A stretch of DNA of 64,000 bases from Chryseobacterium bernardetii (GCF_003815975.1 NZ_CP033932.1:2895501-2959500), one strand, 5' to 3'. Shown: positions 25,798 to 34,884, numbered from the stretch's first letter. The notes: generated by a model not told the origin, from the sequence alone. Program-made: numbers and translations.

Positions 25798-26802
25798 TTG
25801 AATCCTAGTATTTCCATTATTGTCGCTATTTACAACCGAAAGGACGAACTTTTCGAGTTGCTGACTTCTTTCACCCAACAAACCGATAAAGAGTTTGAAA
25901 TTATTATTGTGGATGATGGTTCAATCATTGATCTTAAGCCTACGATAAGGAATTTTGAAGAGATCCTGGATATTAAATATTTCAGAAAAGATAATTCAGG
26001 ACCAGGATTGACGAGAAATTATGGAGCGCACAGAGCTGCTAATGATTGGCTGGTATTTGCAGACAGTGATGTGATAGTTGAAAAGGATTATATTGAACAT
26101 ATTAAAAAAGATATTCTGACAATTCCCTGTGATGCGTTTGGAGGTGCTGACAAGGCACACAAAGGCTTTAATCTGATGCAGAAAGCGATTTCTTATTCCA
26201 TGACTTCTGTTTTTACTACGGGAGGAATCAGAGGAAGTAAAAAAGCGGTTTCAAAATTTCAGCCCAGAAGTTTTAATATGGGGGTAAAAAAAGCAGTCTT
26301 TGAAAAAGTGGGAGGCTTTTCTGAAATGAGAATTGGAGAAGACCCGGATTTGTCGATGACGCTTTGGGAAAATGGATTTACAACTGCCTTTTTTGATGAT
26401 ATTGCAGTGTATCATAAGCGTAGAGTAGATTTTGGTAAATTCTCTAAGCAGGTATATCAGTTTGGCTGTGCAAGGCCTATTCTTAACCAGAGGCATCCTA
26501 ATTATGTAAAAATATCCTTTGCATTCCCTACTTTATTTTTGTTAGGATATGTGATGGGGTTTATTGAGTATTTTATGCTTGGAAAAGGATTTATTCTGTC
26601 TTTTTACGGTTTATATACATTTCTGGTGTTTTTCCATGCCTTACTATTGACTAAAAACATCAGTATTGCAGGGATGGCAGTGATTTCAACCTATATTCAG
26701 ATGTTTTCTTACGGATATGGATTTCTTAAATCCTGGATTTTGCTGAATATTTTCAGAATGAAGCCTGAGGATGCATTTCCACATCATTATTATAAGAAAT
26801 AA
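25798..26802 (+). CDS. Family 2 glycosyltransferase, membrane-associated
   Basis: A 334-residue GT-A transferase. It begins NPSISIIVAIYNRKDELFEL, the UDP-sugar binding strand, with IIVDDGS, the metal-binding FADSDV (DxD) and GEDPDLSM as the acceptor-side motif. Two to three hydrophobic segments near the C-terminus (about 235-300) anchor it to the membrane. The start codon is TTG, supported by the promoter just upstream and by the normal family N-terminus. It probably adds a sugar to a surface polysaccharide or lipid; the sugar is unknown. Confidence 0.9.
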   Translation: MNPSISIIVAIYNRKDELFELLTSFTQQTDKEFEIIIVDDGSIIDLKPTIRNFEEILDIKYFRKDNSGPGLTRNYGAHRAANDWLVFADSDVIVEKDYIEHIKKDILTIPCDAFGGADKAHKGFNLMQKAISYSMTSVFTTGGIRGSKKAVSKFQPRSFNMGVKKAVFEKVGGFSEMRIGEDPDLSMTLWENGFTTAFFDDIAVYHKRRVDFGKFSKQVYQFGCARPILNQRHPNYVKISFAFPTLFLLGYVMGFIEYFMLGKGFILSFYGLYTFLVFFHALLLTKNISIAGMAVISTYIQMFSYGYGFLKSWILLNIFRMKPEDAFPHHYYKK

Positions 26803-27057
26803 CTATCCGCCTGTTCTGAGTATCTATCAATTTTTGTTGGAAGCGCTAAGTCACCAAGACTTTTGTCTCCGGTAAAATTGATGATGGTTAGATTTTCCCG
26901 CTGATTTAGCAGATGACACCAATTAAACTGATTGGAAGAATGTTCAATAAAAATGGGCTTTAGCCGGTTTGGAAATAGATATAAATTCCATTGGTTTTAG
27001 CCAAAAGCTAAAGTATCTGGTTTTGCAAAACTGGTAGTGAAAATTTTAAATAAAAAT
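26803..27057. repeat. Intergenic stretch with short GGyTTTAGCC repeats
   Basis: No gene is visible between the glycosyltransferase and the terminator at 27058. The stretch holds GGCTTTAGCC (26956-26965), GGTTTTAGCC (26993-27002) and the inverted pair TTTAGC/GCTAAA (26996-27001, 27007-27012). CCGCTGATTTAGCAGATGAC lies at about 26900. These look like decayed members of intergenic repeats. Confidence 0.4.
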
Positions 27058-27091
27058 AAAGAATGCTGTTTCAAGTGAAACAGCATTCTTT
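27058..27091. terminator. Bidirectional terminator
   Basis: A perfect 16-base stem, AAAGAATGCTGTTTCA (27058-27073) against 27076-27091. It ends 12 bases from the stop of the minus-strand gamma-lyase gene and could also stop plus-strand transcripts. Confidence 0.85.
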
Positions 27092-27103
27092 GTACAATAG
27101 AAT

Positions 27104-28330
27104 TTAGGATATAGAAATGTTTTCATGGTTAAGAACCCCTACTTTCAGCATGCATTCTTTCATTTTATGGTAAGTTCTTTTGATATCATGATCCAAACCA
27201 ATGGAAAATCTGATTAATCCATCGGAAATACCGATAGAAGCACGTTCTTCTTCAGGGATCTCGGATGAAGTGGATTTTCCTGAGCAGGAGAACAGTGTTT
27301 TATAGAAACCTAAGCTCACAGCCAGATAGCCGAGATTTTCGGTCTGCATCATTTCCATTAGCTCATTGGCTTTTTCTGTACTTCCGGCATCCAGTGTTAA
27401 TAACCCACCAAATCCGTATTCTTTATCAATCATGCTCTTCATCAGTTCATGATTTTTATGTGATGGTAAGCCTGGGTAAGATACTTTTAAGCCATCTTGT
27501 TCAAATCTCTCAGCAAGATACATTGCATTATGGCTATGTTGTTTAATTCTGATATGCAGGGTTCTCAGATTTTTCAAAATGCTTGAAGCCCTTAAGCTGT
27601 CCATAGTAGGTCCTAGCAGCATACATGCTCCTGAGTTTACATTTTTAGTATCATCAATAAATGCCTGGGTGCTGCAATATACACCGCCCACGGTATCACT
27701 GCTTCCGTTGATGAATTTCGTTAAGCTATGAATCACCACATCTGCTCCAAATAATTGTGGGGAAATGGAAAGTGGTGAAAATGTATTGTCTACAATCAGT
27801 TTTAAATTGTTCTTTTTACAGATTTCAGAAAGCTTTCTAAGGTCTGCTACTTCCAATAAAGGGTTGCTTACACTTTCACAGTAAATTAGTTTTGTATTGG
27901 GTGTGATTGCATTTTCAATAGCTTCAAAATTATTAATATCTACAAAAGTAGTTGCTACATTAAATTGAGGTAAAAAGTTTTTGAGGAAGGCGTAGGTACC
28001 ACCATAAATAGTTCTGCTGGAAATAATATGATCTCCGCTTTTGCATATCTGCATCAAAACCGAAGTAATAGCTCCCATTCCGGATGCTGTAACGTTCGCC
28101 GACTCTGTATTTTCCATTTTTGCCAGAGCCTGTGCCAGATAAAGATTCATAGGTGAAGAATGCCTGGAGTACAGGTAGCATCCTTCTGCATTTCCTTCAA
28201 AGGTATCGAACATAGTCTTTGCAGAAAGAAAAGTATAGGTAGAGCTGTCAGAAATAGAAGGGTTTACACCTCCGAATTCACCGAAATACTGGAGATCCTG
28301 AATCTCGTTGGCTGCGTTAAAGTTTTCCAT
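27104..28330 (-). CDS. PLP-dependent Cys/Met metabolism enzyme, probable methionine gamma-lyase
   Basis: A 408-residue enzyme of the trans-sulfuration (Cys/Met metabolism PLP) family. It has YLYSRHSSPMN near the start, the cofactor region ASGMGAITSVLM, KLIVDNTFSP and the PLP-lysine motif SLTKFINGSSD. Family members act as cystathionine gamma-synthase, beta/gamma-lyase or methionine gamma-lyase, and sequence alone does not separate these. The divergent Lrp-type regulator resembles the arrangement of mdeA with mdeR in Pseudomonas, which favours methionine breakdown (inference). Confidence 0.85.
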   Translation of the reverse strand: MENFNAANEIQDLQYFGEFGGVNPSISDSSTYTFLSAKTMFDTFEGNAEGCYLYSRHSSPMNLYLAQALAKMENTESANVTASGMGAITSVLMQICKSGDHIISSRTIYGGTYAFLKNFLPQFNVATTFVDINNFEAIENAITPNTKLIYCESVSNPLLEVADLRKLSEICKKNNLKLIVDNTFSPLSISPQLFGADVVIHSLTKFINGSSDTVGGVYCSTQAFIDDTKNVNSGACMLLGPTMDSLRASSILKNLRTLHIRIKQHSHNAMYLAERFEQDGLKVSYPGLPSHKNHELMKSMIDKEYGFGGLLTLDAGSTEKANELMEMMQTENLGYLAVSLGFYKTLFSCSGKSTSSEIPEEERASIGISDGLIRFSIGLDHDIKRTYHKMKECMLKVGVLNHENISIS

Positions 28331-28385
28331 AAGCTTTGTTTTTATTTTACCAGCCTAATTTGCACTATTTTCTTAATTATTACAA

Positions 28386-28403
28386 TATAAATTTGAATTT
28401 ATA
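28386..28403. promoter_or_regulatory. Palindrome, likely Lrp-type operator
   Basis: TATAAATTTGAATTTATA is an inverted repeat with eight-base arms around a TG centre, in the 157-base gap between the divergent gamma-lyase and Lrp genes. AT-rich imperfect palindromes are typical Lrp/AsnC sites. Confidence 0.5.
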
Positions 28404-28437
28404 GAATATAAAACTGTAAAATATTTATTATATAGAA

Positions 28438-28456
28438 AATATAATTGCTATATTCG
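28438..28456 (+). promoter_or_regulatory. Second palindrome overlapping a -7 box of the Lrp gene
   Basis: AATATA (28438-28443) and TATATT (28449-28454) flank a five-base spacer. The right arm overlaps TATATTCG (28449-28456), a near match to TAnnTTTG 31 bases before the Lrp ATG. Binding here would autoregulate the regulator (inference). Confidence 0.45.
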
Positions 28457-28487
28457 TAAATATTAAATTTTTACCAAAAAATTATCT

Positions 28488-28946
28488 ATGGAACTTGATG
28501 ATATTGATAAAAAACTGCTCTTTTTTTTGCAGGAAGACTGTAAACAAACCACCAAAGAACTATCCGGAAAGCTTGGGCTTTCGGTTACAGCTGTTTATGA
28601 GCGGATTAAAAAGCTGGAAAATGCCGGTGTAATTTCCAAATATGTAGCGTTATTAGACAGGAAAAAGGTGAAACGTGAGTTTATTGTTCTGTGCCATGTG
28701 AAATTAACACAGCATAAGAAAGAATTTGTCTTGCAGTTTGAAAAAGAGGTAATGAATCTTCAGGAAGTAACAGAATGTTTCCATGTTAGCGGAGATTACG
28801 ATTATATCCTTAAAATAGGAGTAAAGGATATTGAGGACTATCGGAATTTTATGCTGACAAAGCTTACGACGCTTCAGCACATCGCAAGCACGCACAGCTC
28901 ATTTATGATTTCTGAAGTTAAAAATACAACAGCAATTGCTCTTTAA
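28488..28946 (+). CDS. Lrp/AsnC family transcriptional regulator
   Basis: A 152-residue regulator. The N-terminal helix-turn-helix (KELSGKLGLSVTAVYERIKK) is followed by the RAM ligand-binding domain (VTECFHVSGDYDYILKIGVK). It is transcribed away from the PLP gamma-lyase gene and is its likely controller, with an amino acid such as methionine or leucine as possible effector. Two palindromes lie in the shared control region. Confidence 0.95.
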   Translation: MELDDIDKKLLFFLQEDCKQTTKELSGKLGLSVTAVYERIKKLENAGVISKYVALLDRKKVKREFIVLCHVKLTQHKKEFVLQFEKEVMNLQEVTECFHVSGDYDYILKIGVKDIEDYRNFMLTKLTTLQHIASTHSSFMISEVKNTTAIAL

Positions 28947-28997
28947 TGATATTGATGAATTTTACTGTTATTCATTACTGATTGCTCTTTGCCAACA

Positions 28998-30029
28998 TTA
29001 GACCAGAACTCCGTTTTTAGAAGCGATCGGGTCCGGTAATTCTGTTTCTCCCATCATTTGAAGAAGATCAATTTCTATAGTTCTGCAGATAGAGAGCATA
29101 GGAACATCAAACATTAATCCTGCAAAAGGGTTTTCAGAGTAATCTCCCACCAGTTCCATAATAATATAAATCCACCCGATAATAATACAGAAAGGAATGG
29201 ATGTCCAGATTCCCCAATCTCCTAATTTTGCAAATTCATTTACTAATCCAAGAGGGAGTAGGGTGATGAAAAGGATATTAAAGACAAATGCTGTACTGGC
29301 GAACTGTCTTGGAGATGGGAATTTTTTTATTCTTTCTGCCTGTCCCTGAAAACCGTAGAATTCATTCAGAGAAGCTTGTAGCTGTGTCTGATTAAAATCT
29401 GTGATGGCATTCATATTTTTTAAATCATTTATATCTTTAGCCTGTTGTGAAATCAGATAGGTAGCAAAGTTTTTATATTCATTTTTCAGTTCATATTCTT
29501 CTTCCGAAAGATATTTATGTAAGAAAATAGGAGCTCTTCCATAATCCGGAAAGCCTGCTTTAATCAATCTGTTTCTTCTGAGATTGATATTCCCGAATTT
29601 ATTATTTTCACTGCTGATATGTTCCCATTCTGTAGGAATTAAAAGCTGCTCACGGAAAGTGTACAACCAGGCAATATGACGGTTGATAATCTTTTTTTTA
29701 CGGTCTTCAAGATCAAAAACGCCTATTGCTTCGTTTTTGGTATCGAAGGCTTGTATCATGGATGCAAATGAACGGCTGGAGTTCACAATTCCACCCCATA
29801 TTTTCCGGGCTTCCCAAAGTCGGTCATAAGCCTGGTTGTTTTTGAAACCTACCAAAAAGGCTTCTGCAGTACCAATAAGCGCTACCGGAACCCATGGAAT
29901 AGTCATCCAATGCCAGTTGAAAAAATAGAACAGGATAGCAATCAGGGTACACCAGATAGAGATTAAGATAAGATGTATACCGGATAGATTGAGAACCTGT
30001 TTATAATTGACGTATTTGGTTGTGATCAT
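28998..30029 (-). CDS. Bestrophin-like ion channel (UPF0187)
   Basis: A 343-residue membrane protein. It shows IPWVPVALIGTAEAFLVGFK, NQAYDRLWEARKIWGGIVNS and the C-terminal ENPFAGLMFDVPMLSICRTI, all typical of the bacterial bestrophin family. These are pentameric channels passing cations or anions. Four membrane segments are visible. It is a single gene with no obvious functional partner. Confidence 0.92.
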   Translation of the reverse strand: MITTKYVNYKQVLNLSGIHLILISIWCTLIAILFYFFNWHWMTIPWVPVALIGTAEAFLVGFKNNQAYDRLWEARKIWGGIVNSSRSFASMIQAFDTKNEAIGVFDLEDRKKKIINRHIAWLYTFREQLLIPTEWEHISSENNKFGNINLRRNRLIKAGFPDYGRAPIFLHKYLSEEEYELKNEYKNFATYLISQQAKDINDLKNMNAITDFNQTQLQASLNEFYGFQGQAERIKKFPSPRQFASTAFVFNILFITLLPLGLVNEFAKLGDWGIWTSIPFCIIIGWIYIIMELVGDYSENPFAGLMFDVPMLSICRTIEIDLLQMMGETELPDPIASKNGVLV

Positions 30030-30186
30030 AAAGATGAATGTGTTTTGCGTGTACAGACAAAATAAATACCAAACTTTTTAAAAGTTTAGGAGGGAATGTC
30101 TGTTATTAATTTAATTTTCAGTTTTTGCTTAGGATAATGTTCTCGGATTGAGTTTGTAATCCTAAATAAAAGTAATGAAAAAAATA

Positions 30187-30219
30187 CATAAAAAAACCTC
30201 TAAATAATTTTAGAGGTTT
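30187..30219 (-). terminator. Terminator after the fused E1 gene
   Basis: Eleven-base perfect stem AAACCTCTAAA (30194-30204) and TTTAGAGGTTT (30209-30219). On the minus strand it is followed by a T run, 15 bases after the stop codon. Confidence 0.88.
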
Positions 30220-30233
30220 CATTTTATACTAAT

Positions 30234-32306
30234 TTAATATTGCAGCATTTCTTCGATCTTTCTGGAAAGTTTCTCTGCGTTGGGAAGCATTTCCTTTTCT
30301 AAAACCAGATTAATAGGAACTGCAGGTACATCCAATGCTCCCATGGTTTCCACCGGAGCATCTAAATATTTAAAGCAGTTTTTAGAGATTCTGTGTGCGA
30401 ATGCTTCTGCAAAAGAGTTGTTAAGCTGCTCTTCCGTAAGAACGATGCATTTTCCGTGGGCTTTTACTCTTTCAAATACAAGCTCTTCATCCAGTGGAAT
30501 TAAAGTTCTTAAGTCTATCACTTCAACTTTTCCATTAAAGTTTTTAGCGGCTTCTTTGGCCCAATAAATCCCCATTCCGTAGGTTACAACCAATAATGTT
30601 CTACCTTTTTCCGTTTCATTCTTATCTGCTTCTATGATAATTTTTCCTTTTCCGAACGGTAAAATATAATCCTCAGCAGGCTCAATGGTTTTAGCATCTT
30701 CAGTTCCCGGAACTTTACTCCAGTATAATCCTTTATGCTCTAACATTACCACTGGGTTCGGGTCGTAATAAGCTGCTTTTAATAATCCTTTAAAATCTGC
30801 CGCGTTGCTTGGATATGCTATTTTAATACCTTTAATGTTAGCAAGAATACTTTCAACGCTTCCACTGTGGTAAGGTCCGCCGCCGCCATAAGCTCCGATA
30901 GGGACACGGATAATATTGCTCACGGGGAATTTTCCGCCACTTAAATAGCTGGATTTTGATATTTCTGTAATTAATTGGTTAATTCCAGGATAGATATAAT
31001 CCGCAAACTGAACCTCAACAATTGGTTTCAGCCCTACAGCACTCATTCCTGTTGTAGAACCGATAATATATGCTTCCTGAATTGCCGTGTTGAACACTCT
31101 TTTGCTTCCGAATTTTTTTCCAAGGGTTACTGTTTCACGGAAAACACCGCCGATTCTTTCTCCTACGTCCTGGCCATAAAGAAGAGCTTCAGGATGCTTC
31201 CACATTAATTCCTGAATAGCGTGGATAGCTGCGTCTACCATTACGATCTTTTCTCCGTTGGCAGGTTCACGGGTTCCTGTTTCTTCTGTAATCGGAGTAG
31301 GAGCAAATACATGCTGCATTACAGTCTCGGGCTTTGGATCTTCGGCATTTTTAGCTTTTTCAAAAGCTTCTTCGGCTTCAAGACGGGCTTTTTTTGTGAT
31401 TTGCTTTAAAAGATCTTCGTCTGCACCTGTTTCAAGTAAATGCTTTCTAAGGATTTCTCCCGGATCTTTGGCTCTATGTTTTGTTAAATCTTCTTCATCT
31501 CTATAGAATTCTCTTCTTACTCCTGAAGTGTGATGCCCAATCAATACTGTTTTTGCACAAACAACCAAAGGTTTTCTCTCTGTTCTTACAAAATCTACAG
31601 CTTTTTTCATAGCTTCGAAACTTTCCACGAAATCAGTTCCGTCAACTCTCATTCTGCTTAATCCTGTAAATCCTGCTACAAAATCGTAAGCATCGCAGGT
31701 TCTTGCCTCTTCTTTAGTTACAGAAATTCCCCATTCATTATCCTGAACAAGAAAAATAATAGGAAGCTGGTGTAACGCAGCGAATTGTAATGCCTCACTT
31801 ACTTCACCTTCTGTTACAGAGTTATCACCAAGGCTACAAATTACTACAGGATCGTTTTCAAACTGCTGAAGATTAAAATCCTGAATATATTTTATTCCCT
31901 GGGCAACACCTGTTGTGGGAATAGTCTGCATTCCCGTAGCAGAGCTCTGGTGAATGATCTTTGGTTTATTTTCATCTCTGCTTGAAGGGTGGGAGTAATA
32001 GGATCTGCCTCCGGAAAAGGGGTCATCAGCTTTAGCCAGTAATTGAAGCATCAATTGGTAAGGTTCGAATCCGATACCTAAAAGAATGCTTTCGTCTCTA
32101 TAATAAGGGGAAACCCAGTCTTCCTTTTTCAGTTGGTATGCGGTTGCTAATTGGATGGCTTCGTGGCCTCTTGATGTACTATGAACATATTTACAGATGT
32201 TTCTGTTTTCTTCATAAATGTCAGCCATTGCTTTGGCAAGCATCATATGATTGTACGCTTTAAGTAAAATATCCTGAGAAACTTTTTCGTGAAGTGTATT
32301 TTCCAT
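30234..32306 (-). CDS. Fused E1 alpha-beta 2-oxoacid dehydrogenase (branched-chain type)
   Basis: A 690-residue thiamine-diphosphate enzyme with the alpha subunit (about 1-330) joined to the beta subunit (about 350-690). The alpha part has YRDESILLGIG and the ThDP motif GDNSVTEGEVSEAL ending VQDNEWG. The beta part has GQDVGERIGGVFRET and VQFADYIYPGINQLITE. It oxidatively decarboxylates 2-oxo acids, probably those from branched-chain amino acids, feeding E2 and E3 components located elsewhere. The start is placed at the ATG at 32306; an in-frame GTG/TTG-type extension upstream lies in the promoter. This fusion is common in Bacteroidetes. Confidence 0.93.
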   Translation of the reverse strand: MENTLHEKVSQDILLKAYNHMMLAKAMADIYEENRNICKYVHSTSRGHEAIQLATAYQLKKEDWVSPYYRDESILLGIGFEPYQLMLQLLAKADDPFSGGRSYYSHPSSRDENKPKIIHQSSATGMQTIPTTGVAQGIKYIQDFNLQQFENDPVVICSLGDNSVTEGEVSEALQFAALHQLPIIFLVQDNEWGISVTKEEARTCDAYDFVAGFTGLSRMRVDGTDFVESFEAMKKAVDFVRTERKPLVVCAKTVLIGHHTSGVRREFYRDEEDLTKHRAKDPGEILRKHLLETGADEDLLKQITKKARLEAEEAFEKAKNAEDPKPETVMQHVFAPTPITEETGTREPANGEKIVMVDAAIHAIQELMWKHPEALLYGQDVGERIGGVFRETVTLGKKFGSKRVFNTAIQEAYIIGSTTGMSAVGLKPIVEVQFADYIYPGINQLITEISKSSYLSGGKFPVSNIIRVPIGAYGGGGPYHSGSVESILANIKGIKIAYPSNAADFKGLLKAAYYDPNPVVMLEHKGLYWSKVPGTEDAKTIEPAEDYILPFGKGKIIIEADKNETEKGRTLLVVTYGMGIYWAKEAAKNFNGKVEVIDLRTLIPLDEELVFERVKAHGKCIVLTEEQLNNSFAEAFAHRISKNCFKYLDAPVETMGALDVPAVPINLVLEKEMLPNAEKLSRKIEEMLQY

Positions 32307-32312
32307 AGGAAG

Positions 32313-32320
32313 CAAATATA
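32313..32320 (-). promoter_or_regulatory. -7 box of the E1 gene
   Basis: On the minus strand TATATTTG matches TAnnTTTG, seven bases before the ATG. The start point would fall almost at the start codon, so the leader would be very short or absent. The -33 region lies inside the palindrome at 32333-32358. Confidence 0.45.
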
Positions 32321-32332
32321 TATAAAAAAAAT

Positions 32333-32358
32333 AAAATACTAACAACTGTTAGTATTTT
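32333..32358 (-). terminator. Perfect 12-base-arm palindrome, probably a terminator
   Basis: Arms AAAATACTAACA and TGTTAGTATTTT around a two-base centre, followed on the minus strand by a T-rich tract. It begins 24 bases after the stop of the decayed T9SS tail, exactly the distance of the intact gene's terminator (32675-32703), which shares the ATACT.ACA core. A terminator duplicated with the gene end is the best reading. An operator over the E1 promoter is the alternative. Confidence 0.6.
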
Positions 32359-32382
32359 GCAAAAAAAATATGGATCCATTGA

Positions 32383-32630
32383 TTATTCCTTAATGATTTT
32401 TTTAGAAATAATATCTTTTTCGGTTTTTACTTCAATGATGTGAACTTTTTGTATAAGTCGATAAATCAATTACTTTCGATGGTGTTGTTATACGTTTTTT
32501 TCAATACATCATAAATTGTAAAGGTAGATTTTCTATGGGCTTTCTTGATGTTTATTATGTCTTTTGTAACGGAAAATGTAATAGCTATGCTGTTTAAAAT
32601 TCCCGCTTTAGGGTGTTGGGCTCCTAATAC
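32383..32630 (-). pseudogene. Decayed duplicate of a T9SS C-terminal sorting domain
   Basis: Frame-shifted remnant of the end of the neighbouring subtilase gene. One frame reads VTKDIINIKKAHRKSTFTIY, matching ITKDVTNILNAPKKSTFTIY of the intact gene, and stops at 32466. Another frame then gives VHIIEVKTEKDIISKKIIKE and a stop at 32383-32385, matching YIVEVKTEKDTVAKKVIKE. Only the last 80 or so codons are represented and no start is present. Confidence 0.8.
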
Positions 32631-32674
32631 TTTATTATTACCTCGAAGAAGATCATTTTTGTGGAAAAATAAAA

Positions 32675-32703
32675 AGGATACTAACATTATTTGTCAGTAT
32701 CCT
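32675..32703 (-). terminator. Terminator after the subtilase gene
   Basis: AGGATACT (32675-32682) pairs with AGTATCCT (32696-32703) with further pairing inside. On the minus strand it is followed by TTTTTATTTTT. It begins 24 bases after the stop codon. Confidence 0.8.
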
Positions 32704-32727
32704 CAATAAACTTATATTGTGTTAAGA

Positions 32728-34842
32728 TTACTCCTTAATCACTTTTTTAGCTACTGTATCTTTTTCGGTTTTTACTTCAACGATATAAATTCCTTTTGGA
32801 TGAGCAGATAAATTAATTGCTTCTTTTTCACTGTTGATACTTCCGCTTTGTAACTTCTTACCAGACATATCATAAATCGTGAATGTTGATTTTTTAGGTG
32901 CATTCAAGATATTTGTAACATCTTTAGTAATTGAAGGGACAACAGTAAGGCTGTTTAAGGCCTCTTTTGCACTTTCTTTAGTTCCTAATACTTCAGTATA
33001 TCCTGTTACGATGATTGAATAGTTTTGTGGAGCTGTAGCACCTGTGTTATTTTTTAAAGTGCCTTTGTGCTTAACTTCAATCTTGTAGTTTTTACCTGCA
33101 ATTGGAGCGTCTACTATAACCTGTTCAACATTGTCTACTGTATTGTCTCCTTTTTGAGCTACCATTGGGCTTGTAGCATTCAGTTTCCAAGGTAAATAAA
33201 CCGTACCTGTTTCTACATCTGTTATTCTTAAATCTAGATCATTTACTAGCCTTGAATTTCTGTTGTTATAAGCAGTTGCCCATGTTGTCCCAGCTGTATT
33301 AAATGCAGGATCAATCCATGAAATAGTAACTTTTAGAGGAGTAGATCCCGAAGCTTTAACAGTTTTTGTATTAGTAGCTTCGTTATTTAAGGTTTCATTA
33401 TTAAAGATAACAGAGTTGTTAGATTTTCCTACCAAAAGTTCAGCTCCTTTTTTAGCATCAATATATCCCCATCCGAAAAGTGGATCCGGACCTACGGTTC
33501 CTGCTTCAAGTGCAGAATGGATCATTAATGTTTTAGCAGCAGCAGCATTCATGTCTGCATTGTTAAACAATTGTTTGTAGATCTGCATCCATAGTCCAAT
33601 TACTCCTGTAACAACTGGGGCAGAATACGAGGTACCACTACCATAATCGTATGTTGTACTTCCTATAGTATCTTCTGCAGTAGATGCAAGGAATACATTT
33701 GTTCCTGTAGTAGAGATGTCTGGTTTTATACCTCCGTCATCTCTTGGGCCTGCGCTACTGTAGCTGGAGTGTACCACGTCTGAAGCTGCATTATATTTGA
33801 AATTATTAGTAGTGATTACATCTGTAGCTCCTACTACAATAATATTTTTAGCAAGTGATCCTGGCCCTATACAATCAAAACCTTGTGCACAGTTTGTCTG
33901 TGGTAATGTATCTGTACTTGTGAATAGAACTGGAACATCATTATCATCAGTATAATATTTTGGAAGAGTTGAAGTGCCTGGATAATCAGGACCATCACCA
34001 TAAGAATTACCTGCAGATTTTACAATTACATAGGTAGGATTGGCATAAACAATATTATCATAATTTTGATCTTCTCCTAAATAACTGCCTTGTAAATCCA
34101 GTGTTGTATTAGGGCTTACAAAAATACCACCCCAAACCCATGCAGGCGCTCCATTAACCTCATCATAATTCCATCCTACGCTAGCTCCATAAGAGTGGTT
34201 TGAGATTTTTGGTGCAGCTGTGATTATTTTTTGGAAAACTGAACTTGTCGTTGTATTTCCAGGTAAAATAGTGCTGGCAAATCTATAAGAATCAATAGTA
34301 GAATTAATTGCTATACCTTGAATGTTGCCAGATAAGCCACCACCACTAATATTAATACTTCTACTTCCGATAAATCCAGCAACTCCGGTGGAGTGTCCAC
34401 TGTAATTGTTAGTTGCGGCTTCTTTATTGGTTATTCTATTGGCTGCATTATCAAAAGCCGGGTGAGCTGCGTATACTCTTCCACCATCAAAAACAGTAAA
34501 TTTTATTCCTTCACCTTTAAAAGCACCGGCTAAACCAGTGACTCCTCCTGCAGTATTAAGGGCATCAGCATTGGCATTAGAAATTTGTCTTGTATCGTGG
34601 TCTTTGTAAAAATAAGGTTTACCACTTGGAGTAAATCCGGCAAGGTTAGCTTTTTCTTCTTCGATTTTTTTCTGAATGTCAGCAGATTTTGCAGTGCTTC
34701 CATACTTTTTGGCAACATAAGAATCAAACTTAGCGCTGTTCTCTTTGTTTTGTCTCTCAAACTCTCTTTTTAATCCTTCATTGTTTTGCGCACTTAGCAT
34801 TGAAATAGCTAAAGTGCTGACCAAAAGTAAATGTTTCTTCAT
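32728..34842 (-). CDS. Secreted S8 subtilisin-like protease with T9SS sorting domain
   Basis: A 704-residue exported serine protease. The signal peptide is MKKHLLLVSTLAISMLSAQ. The catalytic triad is visible: Asp in FTVFDGGRVYAAHPAFD, His in YSGHSTGVAGFIG and Ser in GTSYSAPVVTGVIGLW. The domain from about 470 to 620 is a beta-sandwich (proprotein-convertase P-like). The last 75 residues form a type A T9SS sorting domain ending GIYIVEVKTEKDTVAKKVIKE, which sends the protein through the Por secretion system to the surface or medium. A -7 box TATATTTG lies at 34877-34884. Confidence 0.92.
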   Translation of the reverse strand: MKKHLLLVSTLAISMLSAQNNEGLKREFERQNKENSAKFDSYVAKKYGSTAKSADIQKKIEEEKANLAGFTPSGKPYFYKDHDTRQISNANADALNTAGGVTGLAGAFKGEGIKFTVFDGGRVYAAHPAFDNAANRITNKEAATNNYSGHSTGVAGFIGSRSINISGGGLSGNIQGIAINSTIDSYRFASTILPGNTTTSSVFQKIITAAPKISNHSYGASVGWNYDEVNGAPAWVWGGIFVSPNTTLDLQGSYLGEDQNYDNIVYANPTYVIVKSAGNSYGDGPDYPGTSTLPKYYTDDNDVPVLFTSTDTLPQTNCAQGFDCIGPGSLAKNIIVVGATDVITTNNFKYNAASDVVHSSYSSAGPRDDGGIKPDISTTGTNVFLASTAEDTIGSTTYDYGSGTSYSAPVVTGVIGLWMQIYKQLFNNADMNAAAAKTLMIHSALEAGTVGPDPLFGWGYIDAKKGAELLVGKSNNSVIFNNETLNNEATNTKTVKASGSTPLKVTISWIDPAFNTAGTTWATAYNNRNSRLVNDLDLRITDVETGTVYLPWKLNATSPMVAQKGDNTVDNVEQVIVDAPIAGKNYKIEVKHKGTLKNNTGATAPQNYSIIVTGYTEVLGTKESAKEALNSLTVVPSITKDVTNILNAPKKSTFTIYDMSGKKLQSGSINSEKEAINLSAHPKGIYIVEVKTEKDTVAKKVIKE

Positions 34843-34876
34843 AATGATTAGTAAATATTAAAAATTGTAACAGGTC

Positions 34877-34884
34877 CAAATATA
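34877..34884 (-). promoter_or_regulatory. -7 box of the subtilase gene
   Basis: On the minus strand TATATTTG is a perfect TAnnTTTG match, 34 bases before the ATG. No well-spaced -33 element was found. Confidence 0.4.
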
